From positions 6,758,001 through 6,822,000 of the forward strand of contig NC_079970.1 of assembly GCF_029852145.1 (NCBI RefSeq): a stretch of 64,000 nucleotides of DNA, written 5' to 3'. Numbering within the stretch: the stretch's first letter is position 1; each line of letters starts with the position of its first letter. Made by a program: the position numbers and the translations under genes. The stretch is from Microplitis mediator (lineage: Eukaryota; Arthropoda; Insecta; Hymenoptera; Braconidae). This document shows, piece by piece, positions 38,281 to 50,100 of the stretch. The notes below the pieces were generated by a model that saw nothing but the letters and a program-made list of their open reading frames with translations, searched no databases and was not told the DNA's origin.

Positions 38281-38970
38281 TAGTATATTACACACCAAGG
38301 GAGAAAAGTAGGACATTCCAACTCGGGTGTAGAATGCGCAATTGGGCAAACACGCGGATTAGGACGTCCTACCTTCTTTTATGCTGTGTATACGATTTTT
38401 TACCAGACTTGCACCTGAAAGTTTAAATTTTTACCTCTGTTTGTGGGAGGAATGACGCATGCGCTAATTTTTATCATTTGGTTTCTCATAAAAGAAAATA
38501 ACGACTTTCTTCTATCTGAAAATGAATCAGTGAAATTCACTTCGAATTAGTGAATATTCACTGGGAACCAGCTATAAGTATACCACTGGTTGAATTAGTA
38601 CACGGAAAGAAAATTATGAAAACGGTTCCCATAATTCTATAAAATTTTTTCCTATACCAACATAGGAATTACCATAAATTATGGGAGAAGTTCCTATAAT
38701 TATAGGAATGTTTCCCATAATTATAGGAACAGTTCCTATAATTATGGGAACCATTCCTATAATAGTATGGGTACAACTCCTATACCATTAAGGGAACTAT
38801 TCCCATAATGCATAGCAAAAGTTCCCATAATTTTCTTTTCGTGTAGTAGAAATCCTTATAGCTGTAGAAATAGTGACTACCCACTGATTCGTAGTGAATT
38901 TCACTAATTCATTTTGAAAAAGTTCTCTCTAAACAGGGCAGGAATTTGAACTTTTGGTGCGGGTATAGTG
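38281..38970. mobile_element. Family G element, copy 1 (right end lost)
   Basis: Starts tagtatattacacaccaagg with gagaaaagtaggacattcc, as in the copy at 44031. Shares cctgaaagtttaaat and cgcatgcgctaatttttat. The usual right terminus is absent. Confidence 0.65.
38599..38846. mobile_element. Palindromic array element I1 (CCTATAATTATGGGAA words)
   Basis: Ends tacacggaaagaaaattatg and cataattttcttttcgtgta are inverted. The interior is alternating ataattatgggaa and ttcctataattat words. Nested in G copy 1. Confidence 0.8.
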
Positions 38971-39248
38971 AAATAAATATTTTTAGAATCTTTTAAAACT
39001 TTTTTTGACTTTCCATTAAAAGTGATAAATTTTTTCGTTTTTTTATGTGCAAAATACAGTCAGAAATAACTGATTTTTAACTAATTCTGAAATTTTTATC
39101 AAAGCATATTTTAATAGTATCGTCTATCATTAATTTTTCATTTAAATTTTCAAAAGTTTGAAAAACGTTCGACAAAAGTTCATCGTTGCCATGTATTGAA
39201 AGTTAGAACAGTCAACGCTTTTTTCAACAATTATTTTTTTCACGGGTA

Positions 39249-41419
39249 ATAATTATATATATATATATATTATTAATTCCAAAATTATTATTTTTTCTTT
39301 GTATACTATTATCTATTTATATTTTCTTACAGAAAATTATATTAATAAATATATATAGTATTTTATTTTTATAATTAATAATTTATTTAAAAATTCTGTA
39401 TTTCTTTTTTAAATAAAAAAACTATTATTTAGAAATATATATTTTTCTGGATTATATTGATAAAGAAAAGGTAAATTAATAAGTGTCTTTATTGTGTCCC
39501 GGCAATTCATTAAAACTTGAGTTATTAATAAAAAGATAACGATAATAGTATAAATAAATAATTATACTAATAAGTAGAAGAGAAATGAAATAAAAATTTC
39601 AAATTAAGATTTAAAGATGACAACAATAATAAATATATTGACGAATGAAAAAAAAAAAAACTAATACTATACGATAATAAATAAACGAATGATGAATAAA
39701 AAGCTTATTAAGTTGAATTGAAAGTGAGGTTATAAGCTTACTGCGTTCTCACCCTTATTGGCGTACGATCGAATGTTTCTATATAAATATATGTAATGTG
39801 TATATTATTTACCTTAATTGTTAGCTTACGAATTATCAATAAATAAATAAATATTTGTAAAAGGGTCAAGTGAGTCAAGTTGAGACGGGACAATTTAATT
39901 CTAGTCAGAAGATTAAGAATAAAATGATTAAGAAAGAGATAAATTATCAGTAGAAAAAAAAAAAGAAAGAAAAAAGAGAAAGATTATTTAAAATATAATG
40001 TTTTATTAAATATCATGAACTCGGCTGGCTTGCGATTTCATCGTTAATAAATAAATTAATAAAATATTTAAATGATATAAATTTGTCATTAAATTTATTA
40101 ACACTACGGAGCAATTGAGTATGGCTAAAAAAAAATTACATAATAAAAAATGCTATTCATGTCAGCTATCAGAAATATATAAAAGTTTATGGTGACATAT
40201 TAAAATTTTAAATAATAAATTATTGTACTGTAATATTAAAAAAAAAATAATGACGAATAAGAGTTTACGTCTAATTTTGAACACAACCAATATTAATAAT
40301 TAGATTTATTGATTAATTATTAGAAATTCATTATATTATCATTATTATAATTATTATTCTTAATATTATTATTATTTTCATTGATTTATTATTATTGCTA
40401 AAGCCATATAATACCTTTGTAAATGAGAATCAAGACACTGATGACGGCTAGGAAAACTTAATAAATTGAAATTCTATTAACCAAAATGTGTTAATTGATT
40501 ATTCAATGTAATGTACTAGTTTATTTATTCCTTTTCCAACTTTTAATTTTAATTTTTGTTTTATCTATAAAAATTATAATACTGGAGTATGTGTTCTTTT
40601 GGTACTTCAATAATATAATTACACATGTAAGAATTTTTCATTTTTAGCGTAAGCCAGCAAATCCAACTTTTCTGTGCTATTTCGATGTATTTTTTTTAAA
40701 GAAAATTTTTATGAGAATTAACAGCTGATATAGTTATTTTTCGTTTTTGGTGATGTCAGACAAGTTGTTTGAAAATATAGTGAGTCTCGATTTTATCTGG
40801 AAGTAATCGGCTGCCTAATTTTAAAATACAGTAAAGGACAAATTTTTCAAAATCGATTTTTTAGTATTTTTAGTTCCAGTGGAGTCTTGTGGACATGATT
40901 CATATTTCAAAAATTTGATTTTTATCGGTTACTGTATTGCACGACTCATAATGCGAAGCATTAGGGAGTGCTTTACGATCGAAAATTTTTTTGAAATTGA
41001 GCAGCCGTAATCCTGACCAAAAATGAAGCTTCGATTGAATGTTTTTAACATTCCGGGGTAACAGACAGATCGTTTAAGGAAATACTATCACTCGAAAATA
41101 TAAAAAATTGTATTTTTTTTTGCACAAGCCAGTGAGTCTCGATTTTCGATCGGATTTCTATAAAATTTCTCTAAAGACGATCCTGACTAAAAATGAAGCC
41201 TCGCTTGGATGTTTTTGCCTTCAAGGATATCAGACAAGTTGTTTGTAGTAATAATATCTCTCAAAAGTACGGGAAAAAATATTTTTTAATTTTTCAGTAA
41301 TATCCAGTGTCCCGATTTTTTACGGATTTTCTATGAATTTTCTAAGGAGACTTAGTTTGGGAGAATCGGAAGCTGAGATAATTATTGTTATCTCAGTATT
41401 TTAAGGATATTTGTTTCGA
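39249..41419. other. Gene-free stretch with a diverged tandem repeat
   Basis: 39249-40640 is plain AT-rich DNA. From about 40740 to 41400, segments recur imperfectly with periods near 180-250 bp (gtcagacaagttgtttg at 40756 and 41230; gatcctgac-aaaaatgaagc at 41012 and 41191). No coding support. Confidence 0.45.
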
Positions 41420-42747
41420 TACACTTATCCAAAAAATTAAAGGAACAAAAAAATTTTATAAATTTTCTAGTGATTTTTGGAAGGCTGTATTTTTGTGAAA
41501 AATGATCGTACCGAAAAAACAAAAAAAGCAAATTGAAGCTTGAAATCTCTAGTATGAAGATTTTTCAGCAAAATATTTTTTCGAGCCACGGTTTTTACGG
41601 AATCATAAGAAAAAGGCCGAGACAAAATTTTTTGGTTTTGTTTTTAAGGTCTACGGGGCCGGGAAAAATTAAAAAAAAAAAAAACGAATTCATGGCTTGC
41701 TTAGGAAATTTATTCAGCTACAATTTGCTTTTTTTGTTTCTCTGTGCGACAATTTGCTGCTGAGATATCAGCCTTCAAATGAGAAAGGATCCTTTTGTCT
41801 TTAATTATTGATATCTCAGCAAATAATGGCCGCACAGTAATTTAAAGGGCAGTTTAAAAAACTTGAATAAATTCTCTACTAGCTCCATTTTCGATTTTTT
41901 CGTAAAAAAATTTTTTTTCATACTTGATATCCATTTGAAAAACCCTTAAAAAATGGCGATTTTCTGGTCTTTCAGTCGACTCATCGCTACTCTGCAAATA
42001 TTGATAAAAAAAATAATGTTGCCAGGTAATTTTACAGCTTAATGTACCCTTAAAAACCCTGGAAATTTTTAGATTCATCCCTTGAACCGTTTGTCCGGGC
42101 CGATTGCTCAAAGTTTTACAAAACAATGAAAGGAACAAGTTTTGTTCATTAATTTGTGTAATCATTACCAAAATGAAAAAATCAATTTTTTTCGGATTTT
42201 CTTTCATTTTTGCGTTAGTTATTCAGTCAATGTAAGGTAAAGAGAAAAAAAAAAAATTTCCGAAAACCGAGATAAAACTAGAATTTTTTTACTTTTTTTT
42301 TTACGTTTTATTCAGTTTTTTTTTTTTTTTTTTTTTTCGTTTTTACGGGTTTCATATTTGACGGACAGGAAATTTTTTTAAACTATTTTGATGTTTTTTC
42401 CGTTTTTATTGAACTAAATAAATGTTTTAAAAGTATGGAATTAATCTCCATCAAATTATCTCCAAAATAGTATGCAAAATATCTTGATTCCGTAAACTAA
42501 CAAGGGTATAATAATTGAAATAGTTGCCGACGTGAGGCATTTGTCTCGACCTTTTTCTTATGATTCGGCAAAAACCGTGTGTCGAAAAAATATTTTGCTG
42601 AAAAATCTTCAAACTAGAGATTTCAAGCTTCAATTTGCTTTTTTTGTTTTTTCGGTACGATCATTTTTCACAAAAATACAGCCTTCCAAAAATCACTAAA
42701 ATATTTATAAAATTTTTTTGTTCCTTTAATTTTTTGGATAAGTGTAT
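41420..42747. mobile_element. Element N, 1.33 kb with about 210-bp inverted ends
   Basis: Ends tacacttatccaaaaaatta and inverse taattttttggataagtgta. Arms 41420-41630 and 42540-42747 are nearly identical inverted copies, so a mirrored frame appears at both ends. The centre has broken frames (longest 117 codons, minus) not recognised as transposase. Layout resembles Tc1/mariner-type non-autonomous elements (inference). Confidence 0.75.
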
Positions 42748-43462
42748 AAATAACTATTTTTCTAGACTATGAGTTTTTTTTTGTATCAGTATTTATTATT
42801 ATATCATAACGTGTATAAATAATAAAAAAAATAAAGAGAACTTCAAGATAGTTTATCTGCAAAAAAAGGCGATAAGAACAAAATGAGTCCTCACTAACAT
42901 ATATATATTTAAAAGTCTTGACATATAATTTTAGACTTATTATTCGTCATTCTTAGTCATTGATAATTAAATTCAAAGTTATTTCATAGTAAAAAGGTGT
43001 TGCTCAAACCATCTGTTGCTTATTTCACACATATTATTACTTAGTTAGAGATAATAATAGTGCAAGTTATTTCAAAAAGTTCACAAAAGGTTAAATCGAT
43101 AAGAAAGTATGTAACAAAGAGTGAAAAAAATAAAAAAGTGTCATTCAATGTCTAAATTTGGTACTTCAGTCAATGGAAACATCAGACTTAGGCTCTCTTA
43201 TTAACATGTTTTCCGTCAAACTGCGGTATTAGTTGTTCAGTACTGGTTACCTAGTGCAGATTGTTATTCTCAACTGGTTTTAATGTGACAGCATTAGCAT
43301 AACGAGTTATTTAATATTTCTTTCATTTAACAATAACACTTATTATCTTAACGAATACTGTAGTGCAAATCATTATTAAATAATTAAGTGATTGAGTACC
43401 AAGAGGAGTGTTTTCGTAAACGACAAAAAAATTTCTTGTGTAAAATACAAGCAAATAGCAAA
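42748..43462. promoter_or_regulatory. Upstream region and probable 5' UTR of the HAD phosphatase
   Basis: Gene-free. The last 250 bp before the ATG at 43463 have somewhat more balanced composition, with cagtactggttacctagtgc. Transcription start not determined. Confidence 0.3.
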
Positions 43463-46400
43463 ATGGAAGCAAAAAATATTAGAGATATGTCATCTGAAGA
43501 ATTTAAAACATTTTTGGATTCTTTTGACACCATTCTGACTGACTGCGATGGTAATTAATTTTTTTTCAAAGAAGTTATAATTTTAAAAAATTAATTGATT
43601 TATTACTCACTGAGGAAAATATTATTTTCTATTCTAATTCGTTATAGGTGTATTGTGGCTTAATGATACACCGATCACTGGCGCATTGCAAACATTACAA
43701 ATGCTCGAGAGTTATGGTAAGAAAGTCATTTTTGTTTCAAATCATAGCGCTCGTTCGGTAGATGATTATGTTATAAAATTTCGAAGGATGGGTTATGAAG
43801 CGACTGCAGTAAGTATTCAATTTTATTTACATACTGATATCAAAAATAAATATGATAATAATTTATTAAAATTATAATCAGGACCAAATAATTTTACCAT
43901 CTCAAGCAGTCGTTTGGTATTTGAAAAAAATAGGATTTCAAGGCAAAGCTTATGTACTTGGAACTGAGCCATTCAAACAAGTATTAGCAGATAATGATAT
44001 TGAAATAGTTACTGGGGTAATGCAAAATAATAGTATATTACACACCTAGGAGGAAAAGTAGGATATTCCAAGCCATGTGGCAAACACGGGGATTGGGATT
44101 CCTATCTTCTTCCATGGTGTGTATACTGTGTATCACCAGATCTGTACACGGAAAAAAAGAAACTATAAAAATTAGTGTTTGAAATTATGACCCGGAACCT
44201 GGATGTCAAAATAAAGAATTTTAACATTTCAACCTATAAATCATATAATACGTGTCATAAATTTTTAATGTTTAAATTACGATTTTGAAAGTTCAAATAT
44301 CAATTTTTCCAGCACAGACAATAAATTTTAATATTTATCCTATAATTATTTACGTTTTAATTATAACTAGGGCCAGGATTTTGGCGTTAATTTAAGAATA
44401 ATTAATAATTAGTCATGTGAAATTTTTTATATTACGGGGAAAATATTGATCTTATGAAAAAAGTTTTCAAACAAAAGTTGTAGGAAATTTAATTTTCTAA
44501 AAAAAATATCTCTTATTATTTTTTTTTTCAGGACTAATAAGAAGATAAGAAAGCCGTAATTTTAAAATTAAGATTTTCATAATTAACAAAATTTTGAATC
44601 ACTCATTATGAATCTTAATTTTTGAATTACGTCGAAAACATTGATCGTATAAGAAAATCATAAGAGACATTTTTTAAATAAAATTAAATTTCCTACAACT
44701 TTTGTTCAAAAACTTTTTTGCTAAGACCGATATTTTCCCCGTAAGATCAAAAATTTGAACTATTCATTTTAAAAATAAGGCAAAAATCTTGTCCCTAATT
44801 ATAACTTAAAGAATTACTATTTAGATAACATTTACTGATCACTTTATCATTATATTACTTGTCGTTTCTCAATTTATATAGTTTATTTTCTTCCGTATAC
44901 CTGAAAGTTTAAATTTTAGCCTCTGTTTGTGGGAAGAATAGCGCATGCACTAATTTTTACCATTCGTTTTCTCATAAAACACAAGAACGACTTTCTTCCC
45001 ACTGAGCAGGGCAGAAATTTAAACTTTCAGATGCTGATCTAGAGAAAAATAAGATATTTCAATCCGCATGTTAGTGACCCTCGCCTACGAGTAGGGTCGC
45101 AATTACACACGAAGGTGGGAATGTCCTACTATTTTCCCTTGGTATATAATATACTAATTATTTTATGTTCATGGTTTTTTTCCAGCCAAATAGTATAGAA
45201 GAAAATATGATGGCTATAATAAATGTTTTAAAACCTCAACCGGACGTAAAAGCTGTAATTGTTGATTTCGACCTTAATTTAAATTGGGCTAAATTGTTAC
45301 AAACTGCATCGATACTTAAACGTAAAGATGTATTATTTTTAATAGGTCCACGTGATAAAAATCTACCTATATCCGAATCGCAATCATTGATTGGTAAAAA
45401 AGAAGTTGAAAACTAATTATACAGTCCAGTCGCGTTATAAGTCCGCCGACTTATATTTCTTGGAAGACATTCCCCCTCTATAACTACGAAAATAATCATG
45501 TACACACTCACACGCTTGCAAAGTAGGGGAAGTGAGTTACGGCGTTCAACTGCTGAGCAGAAGTGGGGGTACAGGAATTCTTAGAATTATATTCCCCTAC
45601 ACCCCTGTAGGCGGACTTATAACGCGATTTGACTGTAGTTGTTCTTAATAAATATGCAGATATAAGATTGCTATTGTTAAACTACTTATTGTTTTAGGTC
45701 CAGGTTATTTTATTGACATACTTATAAATCACACGGGTAGAACGCCAGTTGAATTTGCAAAACCGTGTGAGAATTTAAAAAATTATCTTATTGAAAGATT
45801 CAAAATAACTAATCCAGCGAGATGTATTTTTATTGGCGATTCGTAAGTATCATTGTCATCTAATTTATAATTAGAAATTTAAAGCAGACTGGAATTATGT
45901 CATCCAGAAATTGAATTGTATATTAGAATAATTTTAAAATCGGCCTTTAAGTTTTTGTTTTTAAAATAGATAAAAATTCCGATAAAAAAGATTAGAAAAG
46001 ATAAAAAAACCGGTTCTGCCTTCAAGTTAAAATTCAAATTCAAATTTTACCCTCGTCTGTAATGATCTTTTTTCAACCCTTGTCTCACAATATACTATTT
46101 TATTTCATGATCAAAATTTATCAAGTAGATGAAAAAACAATTAATAGAGCAAATAGTTCATTAGCGACAAAATTTAATTAAAAAAAAATATATATATGAA
46201 CGGTAGTTATAAATTAAACAGGATAAAAAATAATCTAAGTTCATAATTATTGCGCGGAAAAGTCCCAGACCCGTAACAAAATAATTAAATTTTAAAATTA
46301 ACAAAAAAAAATTATATTTCATTTTAGTTTGGCGGCAGATATAAAATTTGCAGATCTCTGCGGTTTTTTGAAACTATGGGTGAGCTCAGGTGTGGATTCA

Positions 46401-46511
46401 GTGGAGGCTCTTAAGAACAATTGCGAAGTAATTCCAGACTATTATCTTCCTAATTTAGGAATAATGAGAACCCTAAACCAAGAACCCAGTGGTAGTAAAA
46501 TGAAAAAATAA
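43463..46511 (+). CDS. HAD-superfamily phosphatase, PGP / 4-nitrophenylphosphatase-like
   Basis: Six exons join in phase to 306 residues, the usual size for the phosphoglycolate/pyridoxal phosphatase group: 43463-43550, 43648-43808, 43882-44016, 45186-45393, 45698-45842, 46328-46511. Motif I is ILTDCDGVLW (nucleophile D27, acid D29), motif II VSNHS (S60), motif III FAKP (K219), motif IV GDSLAADI (D245, D250). The C2-type cap lies between motifs II and III. All catalytic residues are present, but flanking positions drift from the usual forms of the family (SNNS, GKP, GDRLxTDI, TNxD in the cap, here GPRD). This suggests a diverged paralogue with a different substrate preference, as insects often carry several. 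The likely role is cytosolic Mg-dependent hydrolysis of small phosphomonoesters. The start is the first ATG before motif I. AATAAA is at 46592. Intron 3 holds nested transposons; PG4 lies in intron 4. Confidence 0.9.
44155..44900. mobile_element. Element H nested in G
   Basis: Ends gtacacggaaaaaaagaaac and gtttattttcttccgtatac. The uninterrupted G copy 1 reads accagacttgcacctgaaag across the site where H interrupts copy 2. Confidence 0.7.
44368..44797. mobile_element. Family E element, copy 2, nested in H
   Basis: Ends tagggccaggattttgg and caaaaatcttgtccctaa; collinear with 15495-15915. Confidence 0.8.
45420..45637. mobile_element. PG-family MITE, copy 4
   Basis: 218 bp. Ends tacagtccagtcgcgttata and ataacgcgatttgactgta, each followed inward by agtccgcc, TA-bordered. 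HAD intron 4. Confidence 0.8.
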
Positions 46512-47160
46512 ATTGTAAAATATTTAAAAAAAAAAAAAAAACTAATAGTAATAAAAAATATGTATTTTTCTAAAAATATTTAAGAATTTCAAATAAAAGC
46601 ATTTAAAATTCAATGTTAAAGTTCACGCTAAACTCATTTGAATAATAAATTTATTTATAGATAACAATGCCTCGATTTTATGTTACCATATTTTTTTTTT
46701 ATTTTTAAGAAGTAGAAATAGATACGCCTTTAAATAATTTTATTATGTATAAATTTAATTATAGTGATTTAAGTCAAATTATTGTTGATAGATAACTGAT
46801 AGTGTGTCAGTGTCATCTGATGGCACAGATAAGGTGAGAAAAGAAAAATAATACAGCAGACTAGTAGTAGTTTAGCTATGTATTGTATATGAAGCCAGTG
46901 AAGATTTAATGTGATTGTCTGTCTCTGTATAGGTCAGGTTTCAATGAAATACTTAACGTTATAAGTTTACCCGTTATAAAAAAATAAAGATAACAGTGCA
47001 AAGTAGTTTTGTAAATTTTGAATTATACACTGCGTAGTTAATTAAAATATTATTGAAAATAAAATAAAAAATGAGGTGATTTTAAAACAGTTTTTAAAAA
47101 TTATTAATTAATAATTCATAAGTTTCTTTATGTTTAATTGTTCCAAAAATTACAACCGAC
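46512..47160. promoter_or_regulatory. HAD 3' end and mARC upstream region
   Basis: Contains AATAAA at 46592 for the HAD gene. A less AT-biased patch at about 46795-46960 is likely mARC 5' UTR or promoter; no TATA box could be chosen. Confidence 0.3.
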
Positions 47161-50100
47161 ATGAAAGATTTATTGGTAAGTAAATAATTCATTAAATTTT
47201 TAATTACTTGTAAGAAAATTTAATTCCACTACAGTTAATATTTTAATTAATGATTCTGAAGTTAGCCGACGTCTTATAATTTTTGGAATTTTATCAAAAC
47301 GATAAATTATAAAAAAAAAATATTTTAAAAAATTGCACTTATAATTTTTTTAATTTTCTACACGTGCATATTTTTAGATTTTTTTTTTTAATTGTCTGTT
47401 AACTTCAAGATCGTTTTAATTTTTCATTAATAAGTCTAGTATTTTTATGGTTGAAAATAAATTTTCATTTATCAACATAAAATTAATAACAATTTAAAAA
47501 CTTTCAGACATGGAAATTCGGTATAATTGTGAGTTGCAGTCTGACAGTGGGTGCGATTTTATTTTGGGATCGATTTAAAAATAATAGTATTAAAAAAAGT
47601 ATTAAAAAGCGTGAAGATAAAGATGAAAATGATATCGATAACTTGACAAATCGAACAGAAAAAAAACGTCTGGTGACGAGTACAGAAATTGAACAATTGC
47701 CTTGTCCCAGATGGATAAAAGCAGGTAAAATTAAAGAATTGTTTTATTATCCATTGAAATCAGGTCGTGGAAAAGAAATTTTTGAATGTAAATTCACTGA
47801 GTATGGAATCGCAGTAATTGACGATAAATGTATTACGCTAAGAGACAGGTAAATTATATTTTGAGAAAAAGTAATAGGGTAGAAGTACCGTTTTTGACCA
47901 CTTTAGCGCCAGTTTTGGACACTTGAAGAACTACACGGTAAGAACAAGATTATACTGGCTACCATCTCAGATTATACTCAGTTTCATCCCAGATGTTACT
48001 CACTAACATCTCAGATTACACAGAGCTAGATCATAGTGGTTTTCATCCTAGATTATACTCAGTACTATCTGAGATTTAACTCAGTTACATGTCAGCCATT
48101 TTTTTTCTAGCGCATGCGCGTGTAGTATACTAGATACGCATGCGCTACAAAAAAATGGCTGAAAAGTAAGTGAGTTAAATCTCAGATAGTACTGAGTATA
48201 ATCTGAGATGGTACTGAGTATAATCCAGACGTATGTGGTTACCATCTAGGATTAAAACCAGTATAATCTAGCTGTATAATCTGAGATGTTACTGAGTAAC
48301 ATCTGGGATGAAACTGAGTATAATCTAGATGCAACTCAGTATAATCTAAATTATACTGGGTACTATCTGAAATTTTTTTTTACCTCAGATGTAACTGAGT
48401 ATAATCTGAGATGGTAGCTAGTATGATCTTGTTCTATCCGTGTAGAATAAAATCATTTGTAAAAGACGCAATGACATAATTTTTAAAATGTGTTCAAAGA
48501 TATCTTTTATATATAAATATATTTATTCCACTAATAAAATGGAAATTTTATTTTATACTTTTTGATTAATTAAAATAATGAATTAAATGTCCAAAAATGG
48601 AGCAGTGACCACATATGGTACTTCTGCCCTATACTCTGTTATTAGTTAAATAAAAATACTAATTATATTATTATTTAATGCAGAATGTTTCTTGTTTATA
48701 ATGAAGAAAACGGTAAATTTATAACCGGTAGAAATTATCCTACACTGTTATTAGTAAGTCTTTGTGCTGTTGATAAATTTAAAGTTAAACTTGAAGCGAT
48801 TGGTATGCCGCCGTTAATTTTTGAACTGCCTCAAAATTCTGATAGTGTCGATTGTTCAATGTGGTGGGGTGAACCTTTAAAATGTACCGATTGCGGAAAT
48901 GCACCTGCTGAATGGATTTCAAAGTATTCAAAAATTAATTTATTAAATAAATGAGCTAATTCTGACTCCGCTAACCGATTTGTTATATATATATCAAGAC
49001 ATTTTGAGAATTTTTATGGACAGATCCGACAGAAATTACGATCGCATTACAGCCACAACTATTTTCAAAGATTTAAAATTTGAAAATTGCAATTAATTAT
49101 GTGATATACAAGAATTTGGATAAAGTGCAAGTAATTAATGAGGATTGTCGTTATACTTTTTGTAATACTGAATGATTAATATTTTTATTCACTGAAAATA
49201 GTTGTATATGCAAACAAAATCTCTGTAAGATTTGTCTTTTACCTTTGCTTAAAAGTTCTCTAAATTTGCTTCTTACTTTGTATGAAGAGAGTAGAAAATT
49301 TGAAAGTATACCCAATAAATTATCAATTTTTGAATAATTAATAGAATGATTTTTTTTAAATTTCTTTAATAGATTTTTAACTGGAACAGATTCTGGACTG
49401 AGAATAGGTATGGCGATTTCAGATAATAGAAATATTTTAAAAGGTCCATGGGAAAAATTTACCAAAGTCTATGATACGTTAACAAATGATGATGTTGTAA
49501 GTAAATATTCTCTTAAGTAGATTTTGAGCCGAGTTAACGCAGATGCTGAGAAAATAAATAAATATATAATATGGACAATATAAACTATTGTCCAAATACA
49601 TGTTTTCTTTTTTGTTATGATACCATCAAAGATAAATCCCAAAAGTGAATTTTTTTACAAGTTTTAAGCTTTTAAAAAATTTGTTTTAAAATCTGTCTTC
49701 AGTGGCAGTGTTACAATTCTACTCACAAGATCTTTACTCAAGGGAAGTAACTACAATTCTACTCACTCACAACTTAACTCAGCCTCAACTCTACTCACAG
49801 TTTTTTTTACTCAGGTTTAATTCTACTCAGTTATATCTTCACTCAGCTTCAACTAGACTCAGCGACAACTCTACTTACAAAGAATTTTTATTTTATCGAT
49901 AGGCTAAAATACGTGAGCAGAATTGTAGCTGAGTAAAGATATAACTGAGTAGAGTTAAACCTGAGTAAAAAAAACTGTAAGTAGAGTTGAGGCTGAGTAA
50001 AGGTGTAAGTGAGTAGAATTGTAGTTACTTCCCTTAAGTAAAGATCTTGTGAGTAGAATTGTAACACTGCCACTGAAGACAGATTTTAAAACAAATTTTT

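Larger units (their letters stand above)
38144..39248. mobile_element. Element X, outer shell of a three-level nest
   Basis: Ends tacccgtgtaaaaaaaattg and aattatttttttcacgggta with about 40-bp inverted repeats (agcgtcgact against agtcaacgct). Hosts G copy 1 and, within that, I1. Confidence 0.75.
44031..45156. mobile_element. Family G element, copy 2, outermost of a three-level nest
   Basis: Ends tagtatattacacacctagg and cccttggtatataatatacta with inner gagaaaagtaggatattcc against ggaatgtcctactattttcc. Fills most of HAD intron 3 (44017-45185). Confidence 0.8.

Noticed and set aside
41533..42633. Mirrored frames beginning MKLEIS on both strands
   Set aside because: They lie in the inverted ends of element N; no conserved domain and no splice context.
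48924..48954. mARC stop codon at 48952 as a real C-terminus
   Set aside because: Splicing 48923 to 49373 restores the conserved family sequence, and the MOSC cysteine lies downstream; the stop is in intron sequence.
49702..50073. Frames beginning MAVLQFYSQDLY on both strands
   Set aside because: Produced by palindrome J1, built of ctactcac words.
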